From Tenrec ecaudatus (lineage: Eukaryota > Chordata > Mammalia > Afrosoricida > Tenrecidae): a stretch of DNA of 64,000 bases. The number at the start of each line of letters is the position of its first letter. The stretch's first letter is position 1. Where the stretch lies: positions 82,781,563 through 82,845,562 of the forward strand of contig NC_134545.1 of the NCBI RefSeq assembly GCF_050624435.1. The letters are read 5' to 3'. Below are positions 37,685 through 49,415 of this stretch, in pieces. The notes beneath the pieces are model-generated. The model was not told where the DNA came from and did no database searches. It was given only the letters and a program-made list of their open reading frames with translations. The position numbers and the translations under genes are program-made.

Positions 37685-38470
37685 AATATTAAAAAAAAAA
37701 TTTTTTTTACAAAACAACCTTATCATCTTCAAAGTACTCTCCATTACACTTAAAGCATTTGTCAAATCTGTGATTCCATTCTTGGAAATATTTTTCAAAC
37801 ATCTGTTTGGATGGCTGACAGCACCTCCCTCATTTTTTCCCTTCACCTCTTCTACTTCGTCAAGTCCCTGTCCTTTCATGTCCCTCTTTCTTCACAGAAA
37901 CAAAAAGAAGTCGCACAGAGCAAGGTCAGGTGAGTAACGTGCATGGGGCAAGAGAGGCATGCTGGTTTTTGTTAAAACTGATGCACTGCGATGCCTGCGT
38001 GAGCAGGTGCACTGTCGTGGTGGCAAAACCAGTGCCCCATCTGCCACAAATCAGGACTTTTTGTCGCACACTGTTAAGCAATCTTTTCAGAACCTCTAGA
38101 TAGAAAGCTTGATTAACAGTCTGACCTGGTGGAACGAACTCCAAATGCACCATGAGTCGATATTTTTGTTCATTCGGGAAGTTGACGGATGTCCAGAACG
38201 AGGTTTGTCATCCATCAGCATTTCACCTTTTCTGAGATGAGAAAACCACTCTTACACTGGAGTGTTTCCCATGGCGCTGTCCTTGTAAGCCGTGTTCCAC
38301 ATCACAACCGTTTCTGCGGCATTTTTCCTGGTCAGAAAACAAAGTTCACAGGGGCACACTGTTCTCTTAAACCGGCCATCACAAAAAACCAAGGTTAGAG
38401 TGAAACTGTTTTTATGAAAAATCTCACTATAACCCGAGAGAACCCTCCCAGGGGACACCACTGGGTGCAC
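37685..38470 (-). pseudogene. Tc1/mariner transposase relic
   Basis: Read on the minus strand, three blocks of a mariner transposase appear in order. First is a helix-turn-helix block (CDGRFKRTVC, KNAAETVVMWNTAYKDSAMG) at about 38420-38270. Then comes VHLEFVPPGQTVNQAFYLEV with LKRLLNSVRQK at about 38150-38040. Last are SPDLALCDFFLF at about 37950-37890 and DEVEEVKGKN with a degraded C-terminus. A large part between the first two blocks is missing, and the last lies in another frame, so it is a dead, internally deleted copy. The third catalytic Asp (in CDFF) survives. Terminal inverted repeats were not seen. Confidence 0.82.
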
Positions 38471-38499
38471 TAACTCAGAGCGAGTTGCTCAATGCTCGC

Positions 38500-39195
38500 C
38501 AAGTGGAAAGATGTATATTATGACAGCTCCGCTCTGCCGCGTGCAATTCCGTTTGGGGAAGGGTTACCTTGCTTATATCATTTGAAAATTTGGGGAATTT
38601 TTCAGCTAGTATTTCTTCAAATGCTTTTCCAGTGCCACTGCCCTTCTATTTTCCGTCCTGGGCCCCAGTGGCACAGATGGGGAGTATTTTGTTGTAGTCC
38701 CCTTAGGTCCTTCAGGTGTAGAATTAAATTTTTTTGGTATTTATTCTCTGTTGTTCCAATTAGGTTATTTCTATTATTCTATCTATGTTCAAATCCACAG
38801 ACTATATCCTCTGTCCTCTCCATTCTGCTTTTGAGCCCATCCATTAAGTTTGGGTTGTTTGTTTGATGTTTGCTTATTGTATTTTTCCATTATAAAACTT
38901 TCCGTTTGTTCTTCTTACACATTCATTTTTTTTAACATGAGACTTTCTGTTTTAAATTTGTTTCAACCATATTTGTATTTGTTTATTGAAGTACTGCTAT
39001 GATGGCTGCATTTGAGTCTTTCTCAAATTCTTCGAGTATTTCTGTCATCTTGACGTTGATGCTCTTGATACTCTTCTGAAATTCACTTTGAGAATCTTCC
39101 TGGTTGTTGGTATGAAGAGTGATGAAAAAACAAACAAACCCACAAACTGAAACCTGGCCTTTTGGGTATTATTTTAGGATACTTTGGGTCTTTTA
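38500..39195. mobile_element. Ancient L1M-like LINE fragment
   Basis: ATGATGGCTGCATTTGAGTC, TCTGTCATCTTGACGTTGAT, ATCTTCCTGGTTGTTGGTAT and GAAACCTGGCCTTTTGGGTA are characteristic of old mammalian L1 3' regions. Orientation not assigned. It is interrupted at its right end by the tail at 39.2 kb. Confidence 0.65.
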
Positions 39196-39196
39196 A

Positions 39197-40012
39197 AAAA
39201 TATTTATTGGAGGCACATACAAATCTTTTCACAATCCATCCATCCATCCATCGTGTCAAGCACATTTATACATTTGTTACCATCATCATTCTTAAACCAT
39301 TTTCTTTCTACTTGAGCCCTGATATCAGTTCCTCATTTCCCCCTCCCTCCCTGCTCCCCCTCCCTCATGAACCCTTGATAATTTATGAATTATTATTTTG
39401 TCATATATTACACTGTCCAACATCTCCCTTCACCTACTTTTCTGTTGTCTGTACCCCAGAGAGGAGGTTATATGTAGATCCCTGCAATCAATCCTCCTTT
39501 TCCCCTCCCCTTCCCTCTACCCTCTTGGTATCTCCACTCTCAGCACTGGTCCTGAAGGGATAATCTGTTTTGGATTCCCTGTGTTTCCAGTTCCTATCTG
39601 TACCAGTGTCCATCCTCTGGTCTAGCCAGATTTGTAAGGTAGAATTGGGATCATGATAGTGGAGGGTGGGGGGAGAAAGCATTTAAGAAGTAGAGGAAAG
39701 TTGTATGTTTCATTGTTGCTACACTGCACCCTAACTGGTTCATTTCTTCCTTGTAACCATTCTGTAAGGGGATGCCCAGTTGCCTACAGATGGGCATTGG
39801 GTCTCCACTGCACACTTCCCCTCATTAACAATGATATGATTTTTTGTTTTGGGTCTTTGATGCCTGCTACCTGATCCCATCGACACCGCGTGCTTCTTCC
39901 ATATGGGCTTTGTTGCTTCTCAGCTAGATGGCTACTTGTTATCTTTACGTCTTTAAGACCTCAGACACTGTATCTTTTGATAGCGGGGGGGGGGGGGCGG
40001 GGGGGGCGGGGG
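39197..40012 (-). mobile_element. L1-type LINE 3' tail, long copy
   Basis: Reverse: ATATTTATTGGAGGCACATA, CATCGTGTCAAGCACATTTA, TGTCCATCCTCTGGTCTAGC, ending with a G-rich run at 39984-40012. It is colinear with the copy at 47.1 kb over about 800 bp. Confidence 0.8.
39984..40012. repeat. G-rich run
   Basis: Thirteen or more G, a C, eight G, a C and five G; G-quadruplex-prone and likely hard to assemble. Confidence 0.9.
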
Positions 40013-40520
40013 AGCCCTTTTGGATGATGAATACAATCCCATTCCTTTTGCATCGGTCACACCAAGAGCAGTAAACCACCCGTATGACTGTCTAATTCAA
40101 AATGGCCAGTACCAGTCCATTTTGGTCCATTAATGCCTAGGATATTGATCTTTAGGCGTTCCATCTCATTCTTGATGATTGTAAATCTTCCTAGATCCAT
40201 ACATTTTGCATTCCAAATTCCAATTATTCATAGATGTTTGTAGCTATTTATTCTCATCAGCAAATGGAGGTGCTGAAGGCTTTTCTCCCTGCAGGTGCTG
40301 CCCCATATCTGTCATTCTAGTTGAGTCTGGTCTGAGAAGACAGCTCGTCCTCAGCTACATTTTGAGTGCCCTCTGACACGAGGAGCTCACATTCTGGCAT
40401 GATCTATGACAATGTTCTGCTGCTGTCCATAAGATTCTCAGCGGCTCATTCCTCTGAAGTGGATAGTCTATTTCTACTTTGTAGTTTATTCTTAGTCTGG
40501 AAGTTCTGCTGAAACCAATT
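40013..40520 (-). mobile_element. RTE/BovB-clade LINE fragment, 5' (endonuclease) part
   Basis: Minus-strand translation around 40190-40090 gives EMERLKINILGINGPKWTGT, the conserved start of the RTE/BovB endonuclease region (usually ...ILGISELKWTG). Upstream text runs to about 40520. Truncated and broken by stops. Confidence 0.75.
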
Positions 40521-40681
40521 CACCCTGAGTGACCCTATGTGACAGAGCCTCCAGCATCACAGCAACACACAAGCCACCACAGTACAACACACTGACAGAC
40601 AGGGGGTCACATTAACACATAAAGGTCAGGATTTATAACACCTCCCTAATGGAGAATAATTACATGAGATTACTTCATGAG

Positions 40682-40755
40682 CATGATTGCATCATTACAT
40701 AACTGCCAAATTACATCACCACATAACAGCAAAACTCATTATATAACTGCCAAAC
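40682..40755. repeat. Imperfect 23-24-bp tandem repeat
   Basis: Three near-copies: CATCATTACATAACTGCCAA, CATCACCACATAACAGCAAA and CATTATATAACTGCCAAACC. Confidence 0.6.
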
Positions 40756-41119
40756 CACTGATAATCTTGGTTAGGTAACTCAAAACACATTGGGGGGGGG
40801 GGTGTGAGGAGCACAGTTCAATCTATGATAGGAAGTAATCCCCCAAAGTCATAAAGAATCCAGGAGAACGAGACAGGCAAAGTAGGAAAGCCAAGCAAAG
40901 GCACAACTAAGCTGGTTATCCAAGCGAGTCCCTGGGGCAATTATACACCAGGGACCTGGCTTGGAGGAGTACAACTCAGAATTGTGCCCCAAATGATGGA
41001 AGGCTAGAACATTCATTTCCCAATTTTTCCTCGAATTGTGTCCTCCATCACAGAGTGTTGCTTTTAGCGCACAACTCTGCCAGAGCTATAGGAAGCATTT
41101 GAGTATAGGATTTAGATCA

Positions 41120-41965
41120 ATGACAGCTAGACCATGGTCTTTGAACTACAGTGTACTTTGAGTCTGTGGTATGACTTCAACCATTGGGCAGAGGTTTCTC
41201 TCAGCTCGGCCCAAACGCTGAAGCCCTCTCAGTCAACCAGGCTTTTGCGAGTGCTGCCTCTTTCCTGTTGGATGCAGCCTGCTTTTCTGGATGGATATGC
41301 AGCCTTCAGTATGGATAACAACTTGATGTAAAGAAGACCCAAATCCCCACTACTGGACCAATAGGTACCCTTGTGATATATGGAGAAAAGGTTGAAGTGG
41401 TCATGGAGTTTGTTTTGCTTAGACAAAACCAACACTCATGGAAACAGCAGTCAAGAGATCAAAGATGCATAGCACTAGGTGACTCTGCTGCACAAGACCA
41501 GTCCTCTATAGAGGACTGGAGAGCACGGGTGTTATTTTGAGGACTACAGTGCACCTGACCCAAGCGATGGTATTTTCAATCACCTTATATGCCTGTGAAC
41601 GTTGGGCCTTGAATAAGGAAGACTGAAGAAGAATGTATGCATTTGAATTGTGGTGCTAGAGAATAATACTGAAAATACTATGGGCTGACCAAAGGGAAAA
41701 CCAGTCTGTCGTGGAAGAAATATGGCCAGCATGCTCCTTAGAGGATGGCAAGACTGTGTCTCACATACTCGGGACAAGTTGTCGGGAGAGGCCAGTCCCT
41801 GGAGAAGGACCTCATGCTTGGTAAAGTCGAGGGTCAGTGAAAAAGAGGAAGGCCCTGGGCAAGATGGACTGACTGACACAGTGGCTGTGACAATGGTGCA
41901 GTATTTCATTTTGTTTTGCATAGGGTCACAGTGGGTCAGAACCTAACAACAACAACAACAACAGC
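41120..41965 (+). mobile_element. RTE/BovB-clade LINE fragment, 3' part with (AAC)n tail
   Basis: Plus-strand translation gives GEKVEVVMEFVLL, then NVGP and MYAFELWC with EEIWPACSLEDGK and KRGRP-like text, matching the C-terminal RTE reverse transcriptase region in several frames. It ends CATAGGGTCACAGTGGGTCA followed by an AAC repeat, the usual RTE 3' end. Stops and frameshifts throughout. Confidence 0.8.
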
Positions 41966-42879
41966 AATCACATGTCCTTCTTATCTCTGATCGCTGGTCA
42001 GCTTTCTACTCTGGATGGGACATAGGCAGGGGCCGGGGCTTCTTCTCAGGTACCAGCACAGAGTAAACTTGCTGTGAGAGGACCAAATGCCCCAAAGATA
42101 GAGCAACTGCCCCACCAGTGTGCTCTGTTCTCTCGGGTTGCGGGGTAGCTACACCTGCTGGGTCGGAAGTCTGTTGGCCTCATGAACCTGACCCAGGGGA
42201 ACTCGGCTGAGTCTGAGGTCATTGCATACACTCAAGATTGCCTGGACAGTCACTGATGCCCCCCTACGGGCTAGCCCTGACATGGCTCAGTTGCCCAGGT
42301 CTTTGCCCTGCCATCCCCATCTCCTTGTTCATCATCCCAGACTTTTCCTCAAAGAGCCCTTTTCGATGGACCTGTGCTGCTTGGAAAAAGTGGACACCAG
42401 TGTCAGCTAAATGAGAAGGAGTTTGTTGGAAGGATACCGGAAAAGTGAAGCAATCGGCTCTGGTAAAAGGCCCGTAGGAGAACAGCTTTGGGGACCCGGT
42501 GATTCATAGGAACGAAAAGTCAATTGATTCCAGTCGCTGCCAACGAAATGACCTCAGATTCTCTCCCATTCACACTCCCAATCTGAGCAGGTGGATTGAA
42601 TCGGGCCTTGATCAAGGTAAGATGGATGGAGATGGGTAGGAGAGGATGCTCTGACAGCCCACCCTGGTCCTGCCTATGGAGCAGGGGTTAATGGCTCCCC
42701 AAAGCCAGGAAGGATGCCGGGCAGACAGAACCATCTGCTTCCAGGCAAGGGAGTCGAGCTTGCCTGATGATTTCTTTTCTCGCCTTGACTCTCCCTCCCC
42801 GCCCCTCCTCCTGAAGCCCATCCCTCCTTCCTGCTCAGAGCCCCAGAAGGAGAAGAGACAAACCACCGAGTGCTTTTTA

Positions 42880-43030
42880 TAACTTTAGAGGCTACCGCAA
42901 GTCAGCGACGAGCAATAATTAGACTGTGATCATTCTATTTAAGCACCTCACTTAATCAATTACAATCGCCTGTGCTGTCTCCTAGTATTGATTAGAGAGC
43001 CCCACGTTCTGGAAATCTTAAAGGGCCCCC
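42880..43030. promoter_or_regulatory. Candidate conserved non-coding element A
   Basis: AT-rich and repeat-free in a GC-rich neighbourhood, with clustered homeodomain-like sites (CAATAATTAG, TTAATCAATTA, TATTGATTAG). Conservation could not be tested. Confidence 0.3.
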
Positions 43031-43500
43031 CTGGGATGCTACCCTGACAGTGTGATTCCCGTAGGCATATGAACACACTGTGCCGAAGCAGACCTTTCCA
43101 TGTGGTTGCTTGAGATGCTTTTTAATTGTTTCTGAAGACAGGACAGAAGAGCAGCTCCTTCTCTGGCTAATCTGAATCTAAGTGGGGAGGAGCGGCCCAG
43201 TTAATGGGCCATACAGCTGTTCCCAGGTGGGAAGGCTGGGGTTGACTGCGCCCGATGCCCTTTCGGAGAAGGCACAGAGATGGCCTGGAGATGGGCAATG
43301 AACCTCGCTGAGGATGATAATCAAGGAGAGGTCACCCTGGGCAGACACCACGCCACGAAGTCCACCCATAATCATCAAGGCAGGCAACTGAGCTCGGGAC
43401 TGGCCAGGGCCCACTAAACCGAAAAGCCCCGAGATACCTTGCACCTAGCAGTGTGGGAAAGAGGGTAAGCGCTAGAGGTCAAAGACAGGGAGGCCAATTG

Positions 43501-43560
43501 GAATGGTTTTCGACTTGGCTGCACATTTAAAAAGCTCCATCCGTCCTATTCAGAGGTGAT
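43501..43560. mobile_element. MER5-like hAT remnant
   Basis: GTTTTCGACTTGGCTGCACA and TTTAAAAAGCTCC match one end of MER5A-type elements. Confidence 0.45.
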
Positions 43561-43599
43561 CTTGCTGCAGAAGGAAGGTGGAGAGTCACTGAGATGGAG

Positions 43600-43770
43600 C
43601 AGGGGTTCTTAACCTAAGAGTTGTGGTGGGGTTTTTTGCGTGTGTTTTTGAGGGGGCGGGGGTCTGTGATGCCCCTTGAAATTGCAGAATTGTTCATCTG
43701 CATGCTTATAGAGGGAGAAGGATCTACTTCATCAGATTCCCCCGGTAGTTCTCAATGCCCAAAGGACACA
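43600..43770. mobile_element. hAT-type MER remnant
   Basis: GCAGGGGTTCTTAACCTAAG and CCCCTTGAAATTGCAGAATT resemble non-autonomous hAT MER elements. The far end is degraded (TAGTTCTCAATGCCC). Confidence 0.5.
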
Positions 43771-43839
43771 AAACACTGAACGGGAGGGGCAGAGCCAATG
43801 TGCTTGAACCAGGGCGCTGGCGCTGACACCCAGAGTCCC

Positions 43840-44162
43840 AACAAGTCTGTCTTGGAAGAAGTATGGCCAGAACGCTTATTAAAGGCCAGGAGAGCAAGAC
43901 TTCAATTCACAAAGTCTGGACATATTATCAAGGGAGTAGCCCCTGGAGAAGGACATCATGCTTGGTCAAGTAGAGGGACAGTGACAAAGAGGCGGGCCCT
44001 CAGGGAGATGGCTGGACACAGTGGCTGCACAATAGCCTCCAAGCACAGGAACGGTGGGGAGGGTGGTGCAGGACTGGGCGGTGTTTCCTTGGGCTGAACA
44101 CTCTGCCTCAGAACGGACCCAAGGGCACCTAACAAACAGCAACAACAACAACAACAACAACA
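43840..44162 (+). mobile_element. RTE/BovB-clade LINE 3' end with (AAC)n tail
   Basis: TGTCTTGGAAGAAGTATGGC, GGACATCATGCTTGGTCAAG, GACACAGTGGCTGCACAATA, then an AAC repeat. It is colinear with the 3' part of the copy ending at 41965. Confidence 0.8.
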
Positions 44163-45980
44163 GTGGGCCGAGAGCTGAGCTAGAGACCAGCTTTGAGCTA
44201 TGGCTAAGAGAGAGAAGGAAACGATGAGAAGATGGGTGAAGAGGTAACGAGGGATTTGTCCCTGACTCATCTCCTCCATTCGCGGCTCTAAATACCTCAG
44301 TCCTTGGCTTCACACAAGAAGGAATTCACTCCGAAAGCCTGGTTTGTGATCCCAGTGAGTTTTATAAAGGACAGGAGTTTCAGGTGTTCCACAGGCGCGC
44401 TCAGCGAACTTCACACACACACGTGGAAAAGTGAGGCTGGAGAAAAACCACAGCCCAGCCAGCGAGCACCTGGAAAAGGGGACAGGTGGGCTTCAGATCC
44501 TGGCTTTTCAGGCACACCCCCACCCCAACCTCCGTTGGGAGGCGTGGTCAAAGGTACTGGTCAACCCCATTGGCTGAATTAGGCTCACCTGGCCCGGATT
44601 GGGGCCCACCCAGGTGTACTGCCCCTTCCTGGCTGGAAGCCTGAATTTGGAGCATGCCCAGTAGGCAACCTGGTCCCTATTCTGGCTCCCTAACAGAACC
44701 AGTTCCAAACCCTATAGGCCTGTGGTGCTCCAAGTGCCGTCCCCAGACTGGCAGCTCCAGCACTTCTGGGAAGTGGTTAGAAATAATACGTTCTATGTAT
44801 TAAATTGCAAGTAATAAAATACAATGAGTCCTATATGAACATGAAAATGAAAAAGAAAGGATAATGATCAGATCCCATCCCTGGCTCACGGAGTCAGAAA
44901 ACCTGGTGGGACCCAGTCATCCGTGTTTTTACCAATCCTCCCCCAAATTCCCAGGCATGCTACAGTTGAGAAGTGCTTTTCTTGGGGGAGTGGCCCCTCC
45001 TCCCTCCCTCATGGGGTGGTGGTCGCTTTGTTCTGTGCTGGCTGAGCAACTGGAAACTGGACCCGGGCAGTTGAAGACCTCCAGTGCCCACCGTTGTTGA
45101 GAAAGGCTCAGCAAGGGCAGGGTGAGAGGCCTGCAGCAGCGAGAGGAAGAGAGAGTGGGTGGGATTGCCACGCTCACGGGCCGAATTACAGAAACCACAG
45201 CTTGGAGGGCAGGTTTTATGTTCTCTGTCACGCCCACAGAGAAGGAGGTAGCATGGGACCGCTCTCTAGAGAGTGCTAACAGTCAGCTGAGAAATACCAT
45301 CTCGAGTTTGGGTGAAGGGCAGGACTGGAGACGTACTCTTCAGCAAGTAGGTTGAAGGCACTCGGGGGAAGTGTGGGGGGAGGTGGCAGGGCGTGCAGAA
45401 TCTGAGGCCTGCAGTCCTCAGCAATCAGAATCTCTTAATTCGGGTCTCCAGGGACTGCTGATGTCCACAGCATGAGGGCAGTCCTGCCTTCAAGGAGCTT
45501 GCTGCCCAATGGGGACGAGGAGACCTGCATGAAGGTAGGCATTATCACTAGGCTACGACTTGCCATCAGAACTTCAAGAGGCCCGGTTCGCTAACGTTTG
45601 GGGACAAAGGCTGGTAGAAATTGCACAGGATGCTCGTGGCAGGCGGCTCATGTATGGGACTTGAGGATCAACTAGGTTAGTCAGGGGGAAACACGGGGAG
45701 GCACCCCAACAGCCTGACACATAAGACTTATTCAGAGAATGAGAGTCGCCCCCCCTCCCCCCCTACACCACCTTCTGGAGCATCAGTTTAGTAGAAGCTG
45801 ATGCTGGACTGGTGGGAATTCCAAATGTCCAGTGAATGAACTGGAACCCTGCCGAGTATTCCAGGTTTAGAAGGGGATGACGTGACCACATGGCAGCTTA
45901 GGAAGAGCAGGCAGTGGGTGGCACAAACAGGAGACTAGCTGGGAGGTGGCCCTGACTGCTCAAGGGTGTCGCAGTTCAAA
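44163..45980. other. Intergenic, no gene seen
   Basis: Contains a probable MER5-like element at about 44729-44975 (GTGCTCCAAGTGCCGTCCCC; ending CTACAGTTGAGAAGTGCTT) with about 90 bp of AT-rich sequence inside it. No coding exon recognised. Confidence 0.45.
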
Positions 45981-46170
45981 ACCAGTCGCCGTGGAGTTGA
46001 TCCTGATCCCTGTGTGTCTGAGAGGAATGAGCCGCATGGGGCTCCCCAAGGCTGGACTTTCAGAAGTAGCTCGCCAAGCCCTTCTTCGGAGGTGGAGCCT
46101 GGGGGTGGATTTGAACCACTAGCCTGTCGGTTAACAATGTGTTCATCGCTGACATCTTCCAAGGACCCCA
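45981..46170 (-). repeat. Older AfroSINE variant
   Basis: Reverse: AACCAGTCGCCGTGGAGTTG, GTGGATTTGAACCACTAGCC, CGGTTAACAATGTGTTCATC. Confidence 0.75.
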
Positions 46171-46185
46171 CGAAGCGATCCAAAC

Positions 46186-46320
46186 AAGCAAAAGCCCATT
46201 GCCGTTGAGTCAATTCCACTCTGAGTGGCCGCAGGACCAGGGAGCTTCCCTCCCTAGGCTTTCTGAGACTGGAGTATCTCACCCACAGAGCAGGAGGTGA
46301 GCCCCAGACTACTGACCTTG
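46186..46320 (-). repeat. AfroSINE fragment
   Basis: Reverse, partial: AAAAGCCCATTGCCGTTGAG, CTTTCTGAGACTGGAGTATC, ending near ACTACTGACCTTG. It sits directly beside the previous copy. Confidence 0.7.
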
Positions 46321-47065
46321 CCCTTATCCCAACAAGAAAGGAGGTGGCAGGGATTCCCAACTAAAGCATAACCAAGGGAGCAAGCGATGCGACCTTTCTG
46401 AGCGAAACGCTCGGGAGTGTTGACAGGCTTTCTACCACAGCGCAAAGAGGGTGGTGCAGGAACCCAAGGCAGGCACTGCCAACCACATGCCATCCAACAG
46501 AGAGAGGGTGCATGGCAGGTGCCCCTGCACGGGCACTTCCCACTGCCCGCTCCCAACAAATCCTAGCCCCCAAAGCTAGTTTCAGACCCATGTGAGCTGA
46601 AGGATGCTACGTGTGTAAACGCTAATGATATGAAGATGTAAACACATGTTTAAGAGGTCAGGGCGGATGCACTGCCAATGACTGACAGGGGTTTCCTCCA
46701 AGAATGGAAGTAAGCTGGAGAAGGGGGTGGGGTGGGGAGGACTTGAGCTTGGTATGCTTTGGGCTGTGCTTTTTGCCCCCCACCCCCACACACTCCTTTT
46801 AATAATACTACGTACCCTTGCCTTGCTGCATCGTGAGAACACTGTGAAAGTCAGAAGGGCAGTGGGGGGAGGAGTAGGGGGCTCCGTGTTTCCTGGTCAC
46901 GAGAGCTCAAGGCTGCCGGGAGAGAGTGCAGATGAGAACAAACACTGTGGGACACACAAACTCCTGCCTGCTTGGAATTACAGGGGGCGGGGGCTGGTCA
47001 AAGGCACATACCTGGGCACCAAACATTCTGAAAGAGGACCGCAGATCCACTGCAAGTGCATTTTT
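46321..47065. other. Intergenic, no gene seen
   Basis: No recognised gene or young repeat. Confidence 0.35.
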
Positions 47066-47900
47066 GGAAATAAATCATTTTATTGGGGACTCTTACAGCT
47101 CTTATAACAATCCATACATCCATTGTATCAAGCACATTTTTACATAGGTGGCCATCATTGTTTTCAAAACATGTTCTTTCCACTTGAGTCCTTGGTATCA
47201 GCTCCTCTTTTTCTCCTCCCACCCTCGTGACCCCTTGATAAATTGTTACTATTTTCATATCTTACACTGTCCGTTGTCTCCCTTCACCCATGTTTCTGTT
47301 GTTCGTCCCTCTGGATGGGTGGGCAGGGGAGGGAGAGTTATACTTTGATCATTGTGATCGGTTCCCTTTTTCTCCCTCTTCTACCCCCACCTTTCCCCTA
47401 CCCTTATGGTATCACTACTCCTATTATTGGTCCTGAGGGGTTTACCTGTCCTGGATTCCCTGTGTTGAGAGCTCTTATCTGTACCAGTGTACATGCTCTG
47501 CTCTAGCTGGATTTGTAAGGTAGAACTGGGGTCATGATGGGGGGGACATTAAAGAACTATAGGAAAGTTATATGTTTCATCAGTGCTCTGCTGCACCCTG
47601 GCTGGCCCATCTTATCCCTTCCTGTGACCCTTCTGTGAGGGAATGTCCAATTGTCTACAGATGGGTTTTGGGTTTCCACTCTGACCCCCCTCATTCACAC
47701 CAATATGATTGTTTTGGGTCTTCTGATGCCTGATCCCATCGCCACCTCATGATCACACAGGATGGTGTGCTTCTTCTATGTGGGCTTTGTTGCTTCCCTG
47801 CTAGATGGCTGCTAGATGGTCTTAACTTCAAATCTTTAAGACCCTAGATACTGTATCTTCTAATATCTGGGTACCATCCGGACGTTGCATTTTTTAACCA
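47066..47900 (-). mobile_element. L1-type LINE 3' tail, longest copy
   Basis: Reverse: AATCATTTTATTGGGGACTC, CATTGTATCAAGCACATTTT, TGTACCAGTGTACATGCTCT, ATCTTTAAGACCCTAGATAC. It aligns with 39.2 kb throughout and with 25.8 and 28.0 kb in part. Confidence 0.82.
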
Positions 47901-48299
47901 AAACACAGCTTCTGGTGGTTCTGATGCCAGTGGCCCCTTGAAGCACGACCATAGCAACTCCGTGTGACTGCCTGTCCTTAGCTTCTCAGCCAGATGCCTG
48001 GCTACCAGGCAAGCAGGGTCACCGGACTGGGCAGTTCTTCTTTCAGCTGCAGGAGAGGAGCGCTGGGAGAGGCTGTGTGGTGTGGGGCAGCCTGTCCTCA
48101 GAACGTGCTCTGCAGGAGGGTAAACAGCATCCTTTACCACCTGTTGGCAACACATCCCCTTGGCCTCAAGCTCAGTGGATTGGGCTCCTTGTCCCTGTTC
48201 CCCTCTGAGACCTTCATTTATCGAGAAACAAGGGTAACAATTCAAACTCCTAGGCAGCTTTGAAAAGAGGCCTGAGTTACTCCAACCACCCTTCAAGTT

Positions 48300-48720
48300 C
48301 ATTTTAAATTCCAACCAAGCAGGGAGAGCTCACATTAATTAAATATTTAATTGACGTCCATTATGGCTGTAATATTGGTTTTAGTTCAAATTTATGACGT
48401 GGTTGTATTTTTTAATAGCTGCGCATAGATTGCACGTAGACCACTGCTCTCTTTGTAGGAAGTGCCGCTCAGTATATTCACACCCATTCGGTAGGATTTG
48501 GAGCCTAACTTGAGTATTTTAGGTGATAGAGACGTACCGGGTTTGCTTGCTCTGACATTGTTGGTCGTGTCAGTGACAAATTTTCTATTGGGTCACCACT
48601 TAACAGGCCAGTAACCACCAATTAAAACCCCGTGTCTAAGGGAAAATGTGAGCTGATTTACAAAGATCCTTCTTCTTGCGCAGTTTTCAGGGAGCTCGTT
48701 GAGGCAAAGTGTAAGTTTGT
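48300..48720. promoter_or_regulatory. Candidate conserved non-coding element B
   Basis: AT-rich, repeat-free block. It contains a perfect 16-bp palindrome AATTAAATATTTAATT at 48337-48352 directly followed by a CRE-like TGACGTCC, and another TGACGTGG. The character is enhancer-like; conservation is untested. Confidence 0.3.
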
Positions 48721-49204
48721 CCATTACCAGGGGGAAGGTTGAATGTCCTCTCACCTCCTAGGTCCAGAAGCCACCAAACCAACTTCTCGTGTGTGTTTGG
48801 AGACTCACTCTAGAACCCAGTGGGTTGTGGGAGGGAGAGCTGTGCAGGTGGGGACAGGAACATGGGGCTCCGCTTGCTCTTTTGTTCAGTCTTCGAGAAG
48901 CTCTTGACCTTGGACCTATCTCTGTTCATCAATTGTGAGCAGCTGTAGAACTCCCTGTCTTCCATAATCATTCATGCCGATGCTCACGTCCGTTTGGGTG
49001 TAGTGGTGAAACTGGCCCAGAACTGGCCCTTTTTTCTGGGTACCCCTACTCCCAGGAAATCAGTTCTGCCTTCACTTTAAATTGTGAGAGTGAATGGAGT
49101 AAACCCCACTCTAAGTTGGGAGAGAACTTAGAGACCTGAGGTGCCACATCTTTCTTTGAAGATAAAGAATCCAACAAGCAACAAGCAGACAAAATGAACG
49201 GTTT

Positions 49205-49415
49205 CTGGAGAGACTGTGTGCCAGCTCTTGGATTAAGGGCTGCGAAGGTGGCGCCCCCCATGAGGGAGGCTCTGCTATTGCCTCCTCTGGAAACAAGGAA
49301 AGGGAGGCACAGCGAAGTCGCGTAACTGATTCGTAGTCACCTAGCCCGAAAGTCACCCAACCTTGCACGACATCTTCTTGATTCAGAAATTCAAACTCGC
49401 AGCCACTCTGCTTTG
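49205..49415 (-). repeat. MIR SINE
   Basis: Reverse: ACTGTGTGCCAGCTCTTGGA, AACAAGGAAAGGGAGGCACA, TTCAAACTCGCAGCCACTCT. Confidence 0.65.

Noticed and set aside
41947..41965. (AAC)n run as an independent microsatellite
   Set aside because: It directly terminates an RTE LINE 3' end, as at 44140-44162, so it is the element's tail.
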